From: Armatimonadota bacterium
GTDB lineage: Bacteria > Armatimonadota > JAAZEB01
Length of the DNA stretch: 43,238 nt
Assembly: GCA_012841485.1 (NCBI GenBank)
Contig: DUUU01000249.1
Span: forward strand, 1-43,238
Direction: 5' to 3'
The notes under the pieces are model-generated. The model did no database searches and was not told where the DNA came from. It saw nothing but the letters and a program-made list of their open reading frames with translations. Both the position numbers and the translations under genes were made by a program. Shown piece by piece: positions 41,802 through 43,238 of the stretch (its first letter is position 1; every line of letters starts with the position of its first letter).

Positions 41802-43238
<1,437 letters not shown>

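Overview
The window is 43 kb of GC-rich bacterial DNA with well-spaced genes, strong Shine-Dalgarno sites and frequent GTG or TTG starts. The prepilin at 39983-40585, with its VFARAR...CLSNLKQ...MYAQDYDE pattern, and the many secreted glycoside-active proteins are typical of Armatimonadota. I infer that phylum or a close relative; no rRNA or tRNA gene is present to confirm it. I see no insertion sequence, phage gene or CRISPR array.

Left part (1-18.6 kb), mostly core functions: an AraC-type regulator; a GNAT acetyltransferase; a DtxR/IdeR-type metalloregulator behind a near-consensus promoter; a tandem-duplicated cysteine-rich protein; an HD-domain protein; a 1,451-residue BadF/HgdC-type activase fused to dehydratase-like domains; pstB-phoU behind a Pho-box-like array; a tiny zinc ribbon; parA-parB with one clear parS site and an odd cluster of palindromes; glnA behind a GlnR-like array; and a rubrerythrin.

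Middle part (18.8-35.8 kb), a carbohydrate locus: two amidohydrolase-2 proteins, a GH5-like glycosidase, a Gfo/Idh/MocA oxidoreductase, a secreted TIM-barrel protein, a DUF1080 (3-keto-glycoside hydrolase-type) protein without signal peptide, a NodB-like protein, a sulfatase-fold protein that lacks the formylglycine cysteine, a 970-residue CBM9/glycosidase/F5-8C protein, a LamG protein and a two-domain esterase. Strong hairpins separate several convergent pairs. Oxidoreductase plus DUF1080 suggests oxidative (3-keto) glycoside cleavage, which is an inference.

Right part (35.8-43.2 kb): a four-gene molybdate/tungstate-type ABC importer with two different permeases; a divergent prepilin; a methyltransferase; and a pyrR-pyrB operon behind a complete PyrR attenuator, with pyrB running off the right edge.

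The most striking non-coding signal is a promoter design used at pstB and glnA: four short repeats spaced exactly 11 bp, a 10-nt gap, then an extended -10 (TGG-TAnGAT). A third 11-bp array lies between the oxyanion transporter and the prepilin. This is the geometry expected for OmpR/PhoB-family activators. The second is a 61-bp stretch of three palindromes downstream of parB, whose 18-nt core recurs inside parB itself.
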